NCBI RefSeq assembly: GCF_004310665.1
Contig: NZ_SIXF01000033.1
Location: forward strand, 1-63,363
Reading direction: 5' to 3'
DNA length: 63,363 nt
Origin: Pedobacter kyonggii
GTDB taxonomy: Bacteria; Bacteroidota; Bacteroidia; Sphingobacteriales; Sphingobacteriaceae
Shown: positions 26,087 to 34,517 of the stretch, piece by piece
How positions within the stretch are numbered: the first letter of the stretch is position 1
How the letters are laid out: the number at the start of each line of letters is the position of its first letter
The notes under the pieces: model-generated
The model's database searches: none
What the model saw: only the letters and a program-made list of their open reading frames with translations
What the model was told of the DNA's origin: nothing
Made by a program: the position numbers and the translations under genes

Positions 26087-26899
26087 ATGAAAAAAAAAAT
26101 AGCCATAATTGGTAGCGGAAATATCGGTTTATCTTTAGCGAAAGGTTTGGTAAAGGCCGATTTTGCTCAAGCAGGCGGCATTACGCTTACCCGTAGAAAT
26201 ATCGACCATTTAAAATCTTTTGCCGAAGCCGGTTTTAATGTAAGCAATAACAATAAACAGGCTGTAGTTGATGCTGATGTTGTGATTTTGGCTGTTCTGC
26301 CACAACAATTAAACACGGTTCTGGACGAAATCCAAACTTCAATCGTTGCAGCTAAACATTTGGTTATTTCGGTAATTTCTGGCGTGAGCTGTGCTGCGGT
26401 TAGAGAAAAATTAGGCGATAATGTTGAAGTGATCCGGGTAATGCCAAATACGGCCATTGCTATTGGTCAATCGATGACTTGTATGGCCAGCGATAACGCA
26501 TCAGCAGAAAATATTGCAAGTGTGACTAAAATGTTCGAAACGGTTGGTTCTGTTGTGAAAATTAATGAAGATTTAATGACTTCAGCAACAGCGCTTTGTG
26601 CCTGCGGGATTGCGTTCTTTTTAAGGGCAATCAGAGCCGCATCGCAAGGTGGGGTAGAAATTGGTTTTCATGCCGATGAAGCTTTAAAAATGGCTGTTCA
26701 AACGGCCAAAGGAGCTGCCGATTTACTTTTATTACATGGAACACACCCAGAATCAGAAATAGATAAGGTAACTTCGCCGAAAGGGTGTACCATAGCAGGT
26801 TTAAATGAAATGGAACATAATGGTTTTAGCTCATCATTGATAAAAGGTATTAAACTTTCGGCTTTAAAAGCAGGGAATTTGTATACTAAAGAAGGTTAG
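26087..26899 (+). CDS. proC: Pyrroline-5-carboxylate reductase
   Basis: A 270-residue NAD(P)H-dependent enzyme that makes proline from pyrroline-5-carboxylate. The Rossmann motif AIIGSGNIGLSLAKGL is at residues 5-20. VIRVMPNTAIAIGQSMTCM and the C-terminal dimer segment with SPKGCTIAGLNEMEHNGFSS are characteristic. Its presence among arginine genes is common in Bacteroidota and links proline and ornithine metabolism. It is transcribed in line with argB and argE. Confidence 0.93.
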   Translation: MKKKIAIIGSGNIGLSLAKGLVKADFAQAGGITLTRRNIDHLKSFAEAGFNVSNNNKQAVVDADVVILAVLPQQLNTVLDEIQTSIVAAKHLVISVISGVSCAAVREKLGDNVEVIRVMPNTAIAIGQSMTCMASDNASAENIASVTKMFETVGSVVKINEDLMTSATALCACGIAFFLRAIRAASQGGVEIGFHADEALKMAVQTAKGAADLLLLHGTHPESEIDKVTSPKGCTIAGLNEMEHNGFSSSLIKGIKLSALKAGNLYTKEG

Positions 26900-27026
26900 A
26901 GGTGGAGGATTTAGGCTTAAGGTCTTAATCACAAAACATCAGAAGAATAAAGCTAAAAGCAAAATAAAAGGTAGAAAGTTTAAAGACGGGTTTAGCCTTG
27001 ATACTTAATACTAATTACTTGATACT

Positions 27027-28097
27027 ATGTCATTAGAAAATATACAAAAAGAGAGCCTGGATTTATTGCGACAGCTGATCCGCATCCAGTCTTTTAGTAA
27101 AGAAGAAGATCGGACGGCGAATTTAATTGCGCAGTTTTTGGAGGAGAGAGGGGTTAAGACTCAGCGTAAAATGAATAACGTTTGGGCTTACAACAAATAT
27201 TTTGATCCTGCTAAGCCAACACTTTTGTTGAATTCACATCATGATACGGTAAAGCCTAATTCTGGTTACACCCGCGATCCTTATGATGCAGCAATTGAAG
27301 GTGATAAACTGTTTGGTTTGGGCAGTAATGATGCTGGTGGTTGTTTAGTGTCACTAATTGGTACATTTTTATACTACTACGAACAAGAAGATTTAAAATA
27401 TAACATCTGTTTAGCGGCAACAGCCGAAGAAGAAATTTCTGGTAACAATGGCTTAGAACTGGTGCTTTCTGATTTGGGCGAACTGGAGTTTGGTATTGTT
27501 GGCGAGCCTACAGAGATGAATTTAGCCATTGCCGAGCGCGGTTTACTGGTGTTAGATTGTGTGTCTCATGGGAAAGCCGGTCATGCTGCTCGAGAAGAGG
27601 GAGAGAACGCCATTTACAAAGCTTTAAAAGATATCGAATGGTTTAGGAACTATCAGTTCCCAAAAGTATCAGAAGTTTTCGGACCATTAAAAATGACGGT
27701 TACGATTATAAATGCTGGTTCGCAACATAACGTTGTTCCGGCAAATTGTACTTTTACGGTTGATGTTCGTGTAACCGATGCTTACACTAATGAAGAGGTT
27801 TTAGAGATTATCAGGGCAAATGTTGATTGTGATGTTACCCCTCGGTCTATCCGCTTAAAACCATCGTCGATTGATAAAAACCACCCGGTTGTTCAGGCTG
27901 GTGTTGCCCTTGGAAAAACTACGTATGGTTCGCCTACTACTTCCGATCAGGCGTTATTAGATATCCCATCAGTAAAATGTGGCCCGGGTTTTTCTGGCCG
28001 CTCGCACATGGCCGATGAATTTTTATATGTTAGAGAAGTAGCCGAAGGAGTTGAGGGATATGTTAATATGTTAAAACCGGTGATCAACGGTAAATAG
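27027..28097 (+). CDS. argE: M20-family acylornithine/acylcitrulline deacylase
   Basis: A 356-residue zinc hydrolase of the M20 family. The metal ligand His is in LLNSHHDTVKPNSGY near residue 74, the bridging Asp in GLGSNDAGG near 104, the general base Glu in AATAEEEISGNNG near 137, and a later Asp/His pair in TSDQALL and FSGRSHMADE. It would remove the acyl group from acylcitrulline or acylornithine before argininosuccinate synthesis. In pathways with the acylornithine transcarbamylase the substrate is acylcitrulline. The short gap before it (26900-27026) carries a family A-like left arm. Confidence 0.9.
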   Translation: MSLENIQKESLDLLRQLIRIQSFSKEEDRTANLIAQFLEERGVKTQRKMNNVWAYNKYFDPAKPTLLLNSHHDTVKPNSGYTRDPYDAAIEGDKLFGLGSNDAGGCLVSLIGTFLYYYEQEDLKYNICLAATAEEEISGNNGLELVLSDLGELEFGIVGEPTEMNLAIAERGLLVLDCVSHGKAGHAAREEGENAIYKALKDIEWFRNYQFPKVSEVFGPLKMTVTIINAGSQHNVVPANCTFTVDVRVTDAYTNEEVLEIIRANVDCDVTPRSIRLKPSSIDKNHPVVQAGVALGKTTYGSPTTSDQALLDIPSVKCGPGFSGRSHMADEFLYVREVAEGVEGYVNMLKPVINGK

Positions 28098-28100
28098 TAA

Positions 28101-28133
28101 GAAAGCCTCAGATCCACTAGATCTGAGGCTTTC
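28101..28133. terminator. Bidirectional terminator between argE and the S9 peptidase
   Basis: A perfect 13-bp stem, GAAAGCCTCAGAT / ATCTGAGGCTTTC with a 7-base loop, lies between the two convergent genes. Confidence 0.85.
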
Positions 28134-28142
28134 TCAAAATAA

Positions 28143-30986
28143 TTAATTCTCTTCTCCACCATCAAAGGCTCTCGCTTCTAAGTGTTTTTCCATATCTAAT
28201 CGATTTACCCCTTTGCTCCACCATTCAGGAGCAGGTTTCCCTTTAAGCATATAGTCAAAGTATTCCATCATTCGTACGGCATAATCTTTACGGTTTGGTA
28301 ATTTTGCAATTCCATGGTTTTCGCCACGATAGGTAATCATCACAACTGGTTTATTTAACCTTCTTAAACCATTGTAATATTCAATGCCTTGGGTAAAATC
28401 TACAGCCCCATCTTTATCATTGTGTAAAAGCAATAATGGTGTTTGTACTTTTTTAATATGATACACTGGAGAGTTGCGCGCAAAAGCATCCCAGTTATCC
28501 CAATAACCAGGCGTTAACCTACCTTGACTGGCTTCGAAAATAGCTTGGTTTGTACCACCGCTATTCCAGTAAATTAGGCTATACATACTGATCATGTTGG
28601 TTAAAGGTGCTCCTGCTGCGGCCGCTTTAAAAATATTGGTTTGGGTAATTAAAAATGAAGTTTGATAACCACCCCATGAGTGACCATGGATAGCCACATT
28701 TTTTTCGTCAACAATTCCGGTAGCAATGGCTGCCTTTACCGCAGGTACTACGCAGGCAACGGCCGACATGCCTGGATCATTCAACTTGTATTTAATATCG
28801 GGCATTAAAACAGCATATCCATTGCTGGTGTACATCGCTTTGTTGAAACCTCCACCAGGAAACGTAGGCATGGTATAGGTATTCAGGTCATCGGTTAATC
28901 TTTCATAAATATACGTGATGGTAGGATAAGCCTTTCCGGGAACATAATTGGCAGGTAAATAAATGGCCGCTTGCAGGCTATCTCCATTTGCACTCACATA
29001 GTCAATCAATTTAACACCCGAAGACCATGCATATTTAGCCTGATCTGGAGTATTTGTGGTTACTTTCTTGACAGCACTTAAATCAGCGCTTGTGCTTACA
29101 TAATAATCTGGCGATTGCTGAAAATTACTTTTAGTATAAGTAAAAACTTTAGCTTGTTCTGCTTTTGCAAAACTTTGGTAAGCATTGTCATCGAGGAACA
29201 AAATGTTGATTTTAGATTTTCCTGCAGGTAAAATGCCAATGCCATTTTTCTTATTTTTGGTGTTGAACACTGCGAAATATTGGTCCTTGTTTAAATCAAT
29301 ACCTTTTTCATCAGCATCAATACGGAAACGGGTAGCCACTTCAGTTTTCTTGCTTTTCCAATTGTCGGACAATGCAGTAACACTATTTCCATCAGCAGAG
29401 ATTTTCCATAAATCGTAATTGTCTTTAATCAATGCGTACTTTGAATCGGCCGACCAGCCAAGGTTTTGCGTTGCAGGTTTAACTACATTATGGTCATCTA
29501 ATTCATCAACAAAAGAAGATTTGATCTTACCGGTAAGGTTAGCTGTTTTTCCGTTTTCTAAATTAATGCTATAAAATACTCCGTCTACATAATAGCTTGC
29601 TAAAGTTCCGTTTGGTGCAACCACGAGTCTTCCTCTATTAGAGGCATACATTTTCTCGAATAGTAATTTCTTGTTGAAGGTTTTTAAATCAATTAAATAA
29701 ACATCAACGTAACTTTGACCATCCAGATTGCTCATCAGCTCATATTTCGAATTATCGTACCCAATCGCATATAAACTTTTCGGATTTACGCTAACTGAAC
29801 GCATATTGCTGTCTGCAATTTGAATGAATTTTTTATCTGCAATGCGATAAGCACTTAAATAACTAAAGTTTTTATCACGCATTTCCTGCGTTTGTTGGGC
29901 CGACTGTAGTCTCTTGTCCTGCCAATTCCAGATAATCATATCAGGTTTCTCGATATCATCCTTTTTAACTTCTGGTTTGGCTTTAGCTAAAGTGTCTGAT
30001 TTCTTAGCTTCCTTTTTTTCCTCTTTCTTTTCTTCTTTTTTGGTCAATGTATTAACGCCAAGGAACAAAACCGTTTGATCGTCAGACCAAAATGGAGTGG
30101 CGTTGGTATTGATACCCATATTGGCTGGGAATACTTTGTCGTCAATACCATTATATATTACCTTGTTTGTTAAATCTCCGTTGATTTTGTTAAAACCAAG
30201 CATGCTGTAAACATCATCTTTATATTTATCGTTTTTATTGGCCTTAAGTAAGGCAAATGCAGTTCCCTGTTCATTCCACCCAAGTTTCTGATAAACGGCT
30301 TTATCATTATCAAGCGCGGTGGTAATACCTGTTTTCATATCACGTAAAAAAATACCGTTTCCATTTTGCCCGGCAGCATCGATAACATAAGCAAACTGGT
30401 TTCCTGTTTTGTTGAAGGCAAATTCTGAAACATTGCCAAGGTTGTAACTTTTTTTGGAGGTAAGGTTGTAAAGCAGTACGTCGGTACCTTTTGGTGCATC
30501 TTTCTCTTTTGATGCATTTTCTGCCGGCGCAAATTGGATGGCAATCCACTCAGGTGATTTCTCAGAAAAGCTAAAACTTTTTACCTTTTCGAAAGTCGTC
30601 TGTTTATTATCACTCAATGAAACAAGCAAGAGTTTGTCATAAACAGGTTTGTTTGTTTTCTTTGCCACTTTAGCTTCCGCATCTTTAAGCGCAACTTTAA
30701 AGGCTGCAAATTTTGAATCGTTTGAAAATGAGATGCTATTGGCCGTTGCTCCAATTGGGTAATTGCGGCTTAAAGTATCATTGGTTTTTCTGATCGTCAT
30801 CTTTAGATCGCCCTCAACCGGCCCACTGGCCAAAGCGATCCATTCGCCGTTGGGCGATAAAGTAGCAGGTCTATTAAAGGTCCATTTAGATACATCTTTC
30901 CAGCCTAATGCTGGTTTTTCCTGTGCCTGTAGATTGTGTAGTACAAGCATGAAAAAAACGGTGGAGAACAGTTTTAGGGATTTCAT
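28143..30986 (-). CDS. S9-family prolyl oligopeptidase, exported
   Basis: About 947 residues from the ATG at 30986, which begins a signal peptide (LFSTVFFMLVLHNLQAQ). A start at 31043 would add 19 residues before it and is rejected. A long beta-propeller region comes first, with a Lys/Glu-rich low-complexity insert near residues 340-375. The C-terminal alpha/beta-hydrolase domain follows: nucleophile Ser in GHSWGGYQTS, Asp in LLHNDKDGAVDF, and His in RGENHGIAKLP. It is likely a periplasmic di- or oligopeptidase. It lies against the arginine genes by convergence only and shows no functional link to them. Confidence 0.9.
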   Translation of the reverse strand: MKSLKLFSTVFFMLVLHNLQAQEKPALGWKDVSKWTFNRPATLSPNGEWIALASGPVEGDLKMTIRKTNDTLSRNYPIGATANSISFSNDSKFAAFKVALKDAEAKVAKKTNKPVYDKLLLVSLSDNKQTTFEKVKSFSFSEKSPEWIAIQFAPAENASKEKDAPKGTDVLLYNLTSKKSYNLGNVSEFAFNKTGNQFAYVIDAAGQNGNGIFLRDMKTGITTALDNDKAVYQKLGWNEQGTAFALLKANKNDKYKDDVYSMLGFNKINGDLTNKVIYNGIDDKVFPANMGINTNATPFWSDDQTVLFLGVNTLTKKEEKKEEKKEAKKSDTLAKAKPEVKKDDIEKPDMIIWNWQDKRLQSAQQTQEMRDKNFSYLSAYRIADKKFIQIADSNMRSVSVNPKSLYAIGYDNSKYELMSNLDGQSYVDVYLIDLKTFNKKLLFEKMYASNRGRLVVAPNGTLASYYVDGVFYSINLENGKTANLTGKIKSSFVDELDDHNVVKPATQNLGWSADSKYALIKDNYDLWKISADGNSVTALSDNWKSKKTEVATRFRIDADEKGIDLNKDQYFAVFNTKNKKNGIGILPAGKSKINILFLDDNAYQSFAKAEQAKVFTYTKSNFQQSPDYYVSTSADLSAVKKVTTNTPDQAKYAWSSGVKLIDYVSANGDSLQAAIYLPANYVPGKAYPTITYIYERLTDDLNTYTMPTFPGGGFNKAMYTSNGYAVLMPDIKYKLNDPGMSAVACVVPAVKAAIATGIVDEKNVAIHGHSWGGYQTSFLITQTNIFKAAAAGAPLTNMISMYSLIYWNSGGTNQAIFEASQGRLTPGYWDNWDAFARNSPVYHIKKVQTPLLLLHNDKDGAVDFTQGIEYYNGLRRLNKPVVMITYRGENHGIAKLPNRKDYAVRMMEYFDYMLKGKPAPEWWSKGVNRLDMEKHLEARAFDGGEEN

Positions 30987-31117
30987 AATAAGTTTAAGTT
31001 TATACGAAAATAAGCTTTTAAACCAAGAATTATGAGTAGCCATATAAAATTGAGTTTATTGGCGTTCTAATGTGCATTGCAAATCAATCTCATTCCTGAT
31101 TTCTAATGTATTTATTG

Positions 31118-31125
31118 TACTTTTG
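31118..31125 (+). promoter_or_regulatory. Promoter core before argH (TACTTTTG)
   Basis: TACTTTTG matches TAnnTTTG and lies 51 bases upstream of the argH start, in the divergent gap with the S9 peptidase gene. It suggests that argH has its own transcript. Confidence 0.45.
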
Positions 31126-31175
31126 CGGGTATTTCGACTGCCTTTGTGCAGGTATAAAATAGAGCAATCATAAGA

Positions 31176-32507
31176 ATGAAAATCTGGCAAAAAAATATAG
31201 ATGTAAATCAGTTTGTAGAAAGTTTTACTGTTGGGAAAGACCGTGAACTGGACCTGAAAATGGCAAAGTTTGATGTATTGGGCTCTTTGGCGCATACCCA
31301 AATGTTAGAAACCATTAATTTGCTAACAGCTGACGAACTGAAAACTGTTCAGCAAGAATTGAAAAATATTTACGCTGAAATTGAAGATGGAAATTTCACC
31401 ATCGAAGATAGTGTAGAAGATGTACACTCACAGGTAGAGTGGTTGCTTACACAACGTATTGGCGAAGCAGGTAAGAAAATCCATAGTGGCCGGTCACGTA
31501 ATGATCAGGTTTTAGTTGATTTAAAGCTGTTCTTCAGGGCTTGCATCGAGGATATGGTTAATCAAACCTCAACCTTATTTAACCAGTTAATTGAGTTAAG
31601 CAATACGCACAAGGATAAATTAGTCCCTGGTTATACACATTTGCAGATTGCCATGCCATCATCTTTTGGATTATGGTTTGGTGCTTATGCCGAAAGCTTG
31701 GCAGATGATATGGAACTCATGTTGGCTGCATGGAAAATCTGTAATAAAAATCCATTAGGATCAGCTGCTGGTTACGGTTCTTCATTCCCTTTAAATAGAA
31801 CTTTAACAACCAATTTACTTGGCTTTGAAAGTTTAAACTATAATGTGGTTTACGCGCAAATGGGACGTGGCAAAACCGAAAGGATTTTAGCACAGGCAAT
31901 GAGTGCTGTTGCGGCAACTTTAGCTAAAATGGCTATGGATGTGTGTTTGTTCATCAATCAAAATTTCGGATTTATTAGTTTCCCGGCAGAGCTTACCACA
32001 GGTTCGAGTATTATGCCACACAAGAAAAACCCTGATGTTTTTGAGTTGATCCGTTCGCGTTGCAATAAAATTCAGGCTTTGCCGAATGAAATTGCCATGA
32101 TGATTACCAATCTGCCATCAGGTTATCACCGCGATTTGCAATTGCTAAAAGAAAATTTATTTCCGGCGATTACTTCTTTAAACGAATGTTTGGAGATCGC
32201 TACTTTTATGTTCCAGAACATCACGATAAAGGATGATATTTTGAAAGATAAAAAATACGATTACTTGTTTAGCGTTGAAGTAGTGAATGATCTGGCGCTC
32301 CAAGGTGTTCCATTTAGAGAGGCTTATAAAATTGTTGGCGAACAGATAGAAAATGGTAGTTTTGCACCATCTGGCCAAATACATCATACGCATGAGGGAA
32401 GCATCGGCAACCTTTGTAACGAGCAGATTGCAGCAGCAATGCATGGGGTATTATCTCAGTTTGGCTTCGGAAAAGTGAATAAAGCAATAGAAGATTTAAT
32501 TCGCTAA
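31176..32507 (+). CDS. argH: Argininosuccinate lyase
   Basis: A 443-residue enzyme of the fumarase/aspartase superfamily that splits argininosuccinate into arginine and fumarate. Signature regions are SGRSRNDQVLVDLKLF (near 105-120), GYTHLQIAMPSSFG, and the catalytic loop TGSSIMPHKKNPDVFELIR near 280-298, which holds the catalytic serine. Length is typical. It is separated from the main arginine operon by the convergent S9 peptidase and followed 28 bases later by an aminotransferase gene, with which it is probably cotranscribed. Confidence 0.95.
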   Translation: MKIWQKNIDVNQFVESFTVGKDRELDLKMAKFDVLGSLAHTQMLETINLLTADELKTVQQELKNIYAEIEDGNFTIEDSVEDVHSQVEWLLTQRIGEAGKKIHSGRSRNDQVLVDLKLFFRACIEDMVNQTSTLFNQLIELSNTHKDKLVPGYTHLQIAMPSSFGLWFGAYAESLADDMELMLAAWKICNKNPLGSAAGYGSSFPLNRTLTTNLLGFESLNYNVVYAQMGRGKTERILAQAMSAVAATLAKMAMDVCLFINQNFGFISFPAELTTGSSIMPHKKNPDVFELIRSRCNKIQALPNEIAMMITNLPSGYHRDLQLLKENLFPAITSLNECLEIATFMFQNITIKDDILKDKKYDYLFSVEVVNDLALQGVPFREAYKIVGEQIENGSFAPSGQIHHTHEGSIGNLCNEQIAAAMHGVLSQFGFGKVNKAIEDLIR

Positions 32508-32535
32508 TTATAAAGGCGATAATAAATAATAATAT

Positions 32536-33789
32536 ATGAAAGTTTCAGTATTAGCCAGTTCATTAATTGGCTCAGAAATTATAAAAATCGGTAATGAAGT
32601 TAACGAAATGAAGCGTAAAGGTGCTTCAATCGCTAATTTAACCATAGGCGATTTTGACGCAAACATTTACCCAATCCCAACTGAATTAAAAGCTGGAATT
32701 GTTGATGCGTACAATGCCAACCAAACCAATTATCCGCCTGCTGATGGTGTTTTGCCTTTGCGCGAAACAGTTTCGGAATTATTAAAGGATAGATTTGGGT
32801 TGGAGTACAACACCAATAGCATTTTAGTTTCTGGCGGTTCACGTCCGTTAATTTATGCTACTTACCTGGCTTTGATCGATCCTGGAGATACTGTGGTTTT
32901 CCCTGCTCCATCTTGGAACAATAACCACTATTCTCACTTAACTTCGGCAAAAACAATTGCGGTAGAAACCGATGCTGCACATAATTTTATGCCAACAGCA
33001 GCGCAATTAAAACCGCATTTAAAAGGAGCAACTTTATTGGCCTTGTGTTCGCCATTAAACCCAACAGGAACCATGTTTGATGCAGATTCCTTAGCTGAAA
33101 TCTGTGATGCCGTTTTAGAAGAAAATGCCTCACGTGGAGCTGATGAAAAACCGTTATACATGATGTATGATCAGATTTATTCGCTTTTAACTTTCGGAAA
33201 AGCGCATGTAAATCCGGTTTCTTTGCGCCCTGCAATGCGTCCGTTTACCGTTTTTGTTGATGGTAGTTCGAAATGTTTGGCTGCAACGGGTGTACGTGTA
33301 GGCTGGGGTTTCGGTCCGGAGGATATTATCAATAGAATGAAAGCATTGGTTGGCCACATGGGTGCTTGGGCTCCAAAGGCCGAGCAGGTGGCCATGTCTA
33401 ACTATTTTAACGATAAAACACAGGTTAATGCTTTTTTAACCAGCTTTAAAGGCCAGATCCAGGATAGTTTAAATGCACTTTACAATGGTTTTAATGAATT
33501 GAAAAATGAAGGTTTTAATGTTGATGCTGTTGAACCAATGGGTGCAATTTATTTAACAATCAAAATCGATTATATCGGGAAAACTACTGAAGATGGTCAG
33601 CTTTTAAAAGACAGTGCAGATGTGAATTTTTACCTGATTAAAGAAGCCGGAGCGGCTTTGGTTCCATTCTCTGCGTTTGGAAATGAAGACAGTATGCCTT
33701 GGTTCAGGGCTTCGGTTGGGGCTTGTACCCTGCAGGATATTAAAGATATGTTACCAAGGATTAAAGCGGCTTTGAGTAAGTTGAAATAG
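32536..33789 (+). CDS. Class I/II PLP-dependent aminotransferase
   Basis: A 417-residue aminotransferase of fold type I. LVSGGSRPLIYATYLALIDP near residue 95 and FPAPSWNNNHY bind the cofactor ring, CSPLNPTG is the conserved Asn segment, and the PLP lysine is in VDGSSKCLAATGVRVGW, with the Arg of VRVGW contacting phosphate. It is close to aspartate aminotransferases, but the amino donor is unproven. Position after argH would fit aspartate supply for argininosuccinate synthesis, which is an inference. A terminator follows. Confidence 0.85.
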   Translation: MKVSVLASSLIGSEIIKIGNEVNEMKRKGASIANLTIGDFDANIYPIPTELKAGIVDAYNANQTNYPPADGVLPLRETVSELLKDRFGLEYNTNSILVSGGSRPLIYATYLALIDPGDTVVFPAPSWNNNHYSHLTSAKTIAVETDAAHNFMPTAAQLKPHLKGATLLALCSPLNPTGTMFDADSLAEICDAVLEENASRGADEKPLYMMYDQIYSLLTFGKAHVNPVSLRPAMRPFTVFVDGSSKCLAATGVRVGWGFGPEDIINRMKALVGHMGAWAPKAEQVAMSNYFNDKTQVNAFLTSFKGQIQDSLNALYNGFNELKNEGFNVDAVEPMGAIYLTIKIDYIGKTTEDGQLLKDSADVNFYLIKEAGAALVPFSAFGNEDSMPWFRASVGACTLQDIKDMLPRIKAALSKLK

Positions 33790-33803
33790 TATTATAAGCA
33801 TAT

Positions 33804-33839
33804 AAAAAACCTCTTCAATTAATTTTGAAGAGGTTTTTT
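33804..33839. terminator. Terminator after the aminotransferase
   Basis: ACCTCTTCAA / TTGAAGAGGT with an AT-rich loop is flanked by six A bases on the left and six T bases on the right. Confidence 0.85.
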
Positions 33840-33928
33840 ATATTTATTTTTTTTTGCTAGACACCATTTAAGTTTGAAGGTTTTATTTAATAATCTTTAA
33901 ATTTGTATATTAGTTTAAAATCACATTT

Positions 33929-34135
33929 ATGGAAACTTACCTTGTACATCCTGATAAAATACAAGAAAAAGCTTTAAAGGCATTTCTTAAGGCTTTAGAA
34001 GTTCCTTATGAAATAAAAAAAGATAATCCCTTACCAGCACATGTTGTGTCAGGAATAAAACAAGGAAAAGAGGACATCAAAGCAGGCAAAAGCCTTTCTT
34101 TAGAAGAATTTAAAGAGAAAATATCGGCAATCTGA
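33929..34135 (+). CDS. Antitoxin of a ParE-type toxin-antitoxin pair (DUF2683-like)
   Basis: A 68-residue protein. A short hydrophobic-basic N-terminus (VHPDKIQEKALKAFLKAL) with an internal PYEIKKD segment is followed by a C-terminal arm rich in Lys and Glu (KAGKSLSLEEFKEKI). This is the usual form of small Bacteroidota antitoxins paired with ParE/RelE toxins. The stop codon overlaps the toxin start by one base (tgATG), showing translational coupling. It would neutralise the toxin and repress its own promoter. Confidence 0.7.
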   Translation: METYLVHPDKIQEKALKAFLKALEVPYEIKKDNPLPAHVVSGIKQGKEDIKAGKSLSLEEFKEKISAI

Positions 34136-34395
34136 TGGACTTGCCCGTAGTCATATCAGAAACAGCATTTAAAACTTTTGAGTCAATCTGTGCTCAAATA
34201 CATGAAAGACTAGGGTCAAAAGCAGTAAGTGATTTTAAAAAGAATACAATTAAAACGTTAGCGTTAATCAGTAATTCGCCATTCATTTATAAAGAAACTG
34301 AATTTGATCCTAATATTAGACAAGGATTAATTAAAAAGCTTTCTTCTGTGTTTTATGAGATTAAGTCCGATAGGATAGAAATTCTTTTGGGATAA
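34135..34395 (+). CDS. ParE/RelE-family toxin, probably frameshifted at the C-terminus
   Basis: The frame gives 86 residues ending RIEILLG. The fold is that of ParE/RelE toxins, with KTFESICAQIHERLGSKAVS as the helical hairpin and SVFYEIKSDRIEIL as the last strands. After position 34387 a +1 shift opens a frame reading WDNRQEPMFL and stopping at 34420. Related toxins normally end with a strand of the type EILFFWDNRQ. The shift lies in a short T run. The product is likely damaged or weakened, unless the base is a sequencing error. Confidence 0.7.
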   Translation: MDLPVVISETAFKTFESICAQIHERLGSKAVSDFKKNTIKTLALISNSPFIYKETEFDPNIRQGLIKKLSSVFYEIKSDRIEILLG

Positions 34396-34444
34396 TCGGC
34401 AAGAGCCCATGTTTTTATGACTTTTTATTTGAAATAAGATAAAA

Positions 34445-34475
34445 AACCTCGCAGGTTTTAAAAACCTGCGAGGTT
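34445..34475. terminator. Strong bidirectional terminator hairpin
   Basis: AACCTCGCAGGTTTT / AAAACCTGCGAGGTT forms an almost uninterrupted palindrome between the toxin gene and the convergent rtcB gene. The sequence is also of a type repeated in Bacteroidota genomes. Confidence 0.8.
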
Positions 34476-34517
34476 AATCTGTTTTTAGATTTCCGACTAA
34501 GGACTAAGGACTAAGGA

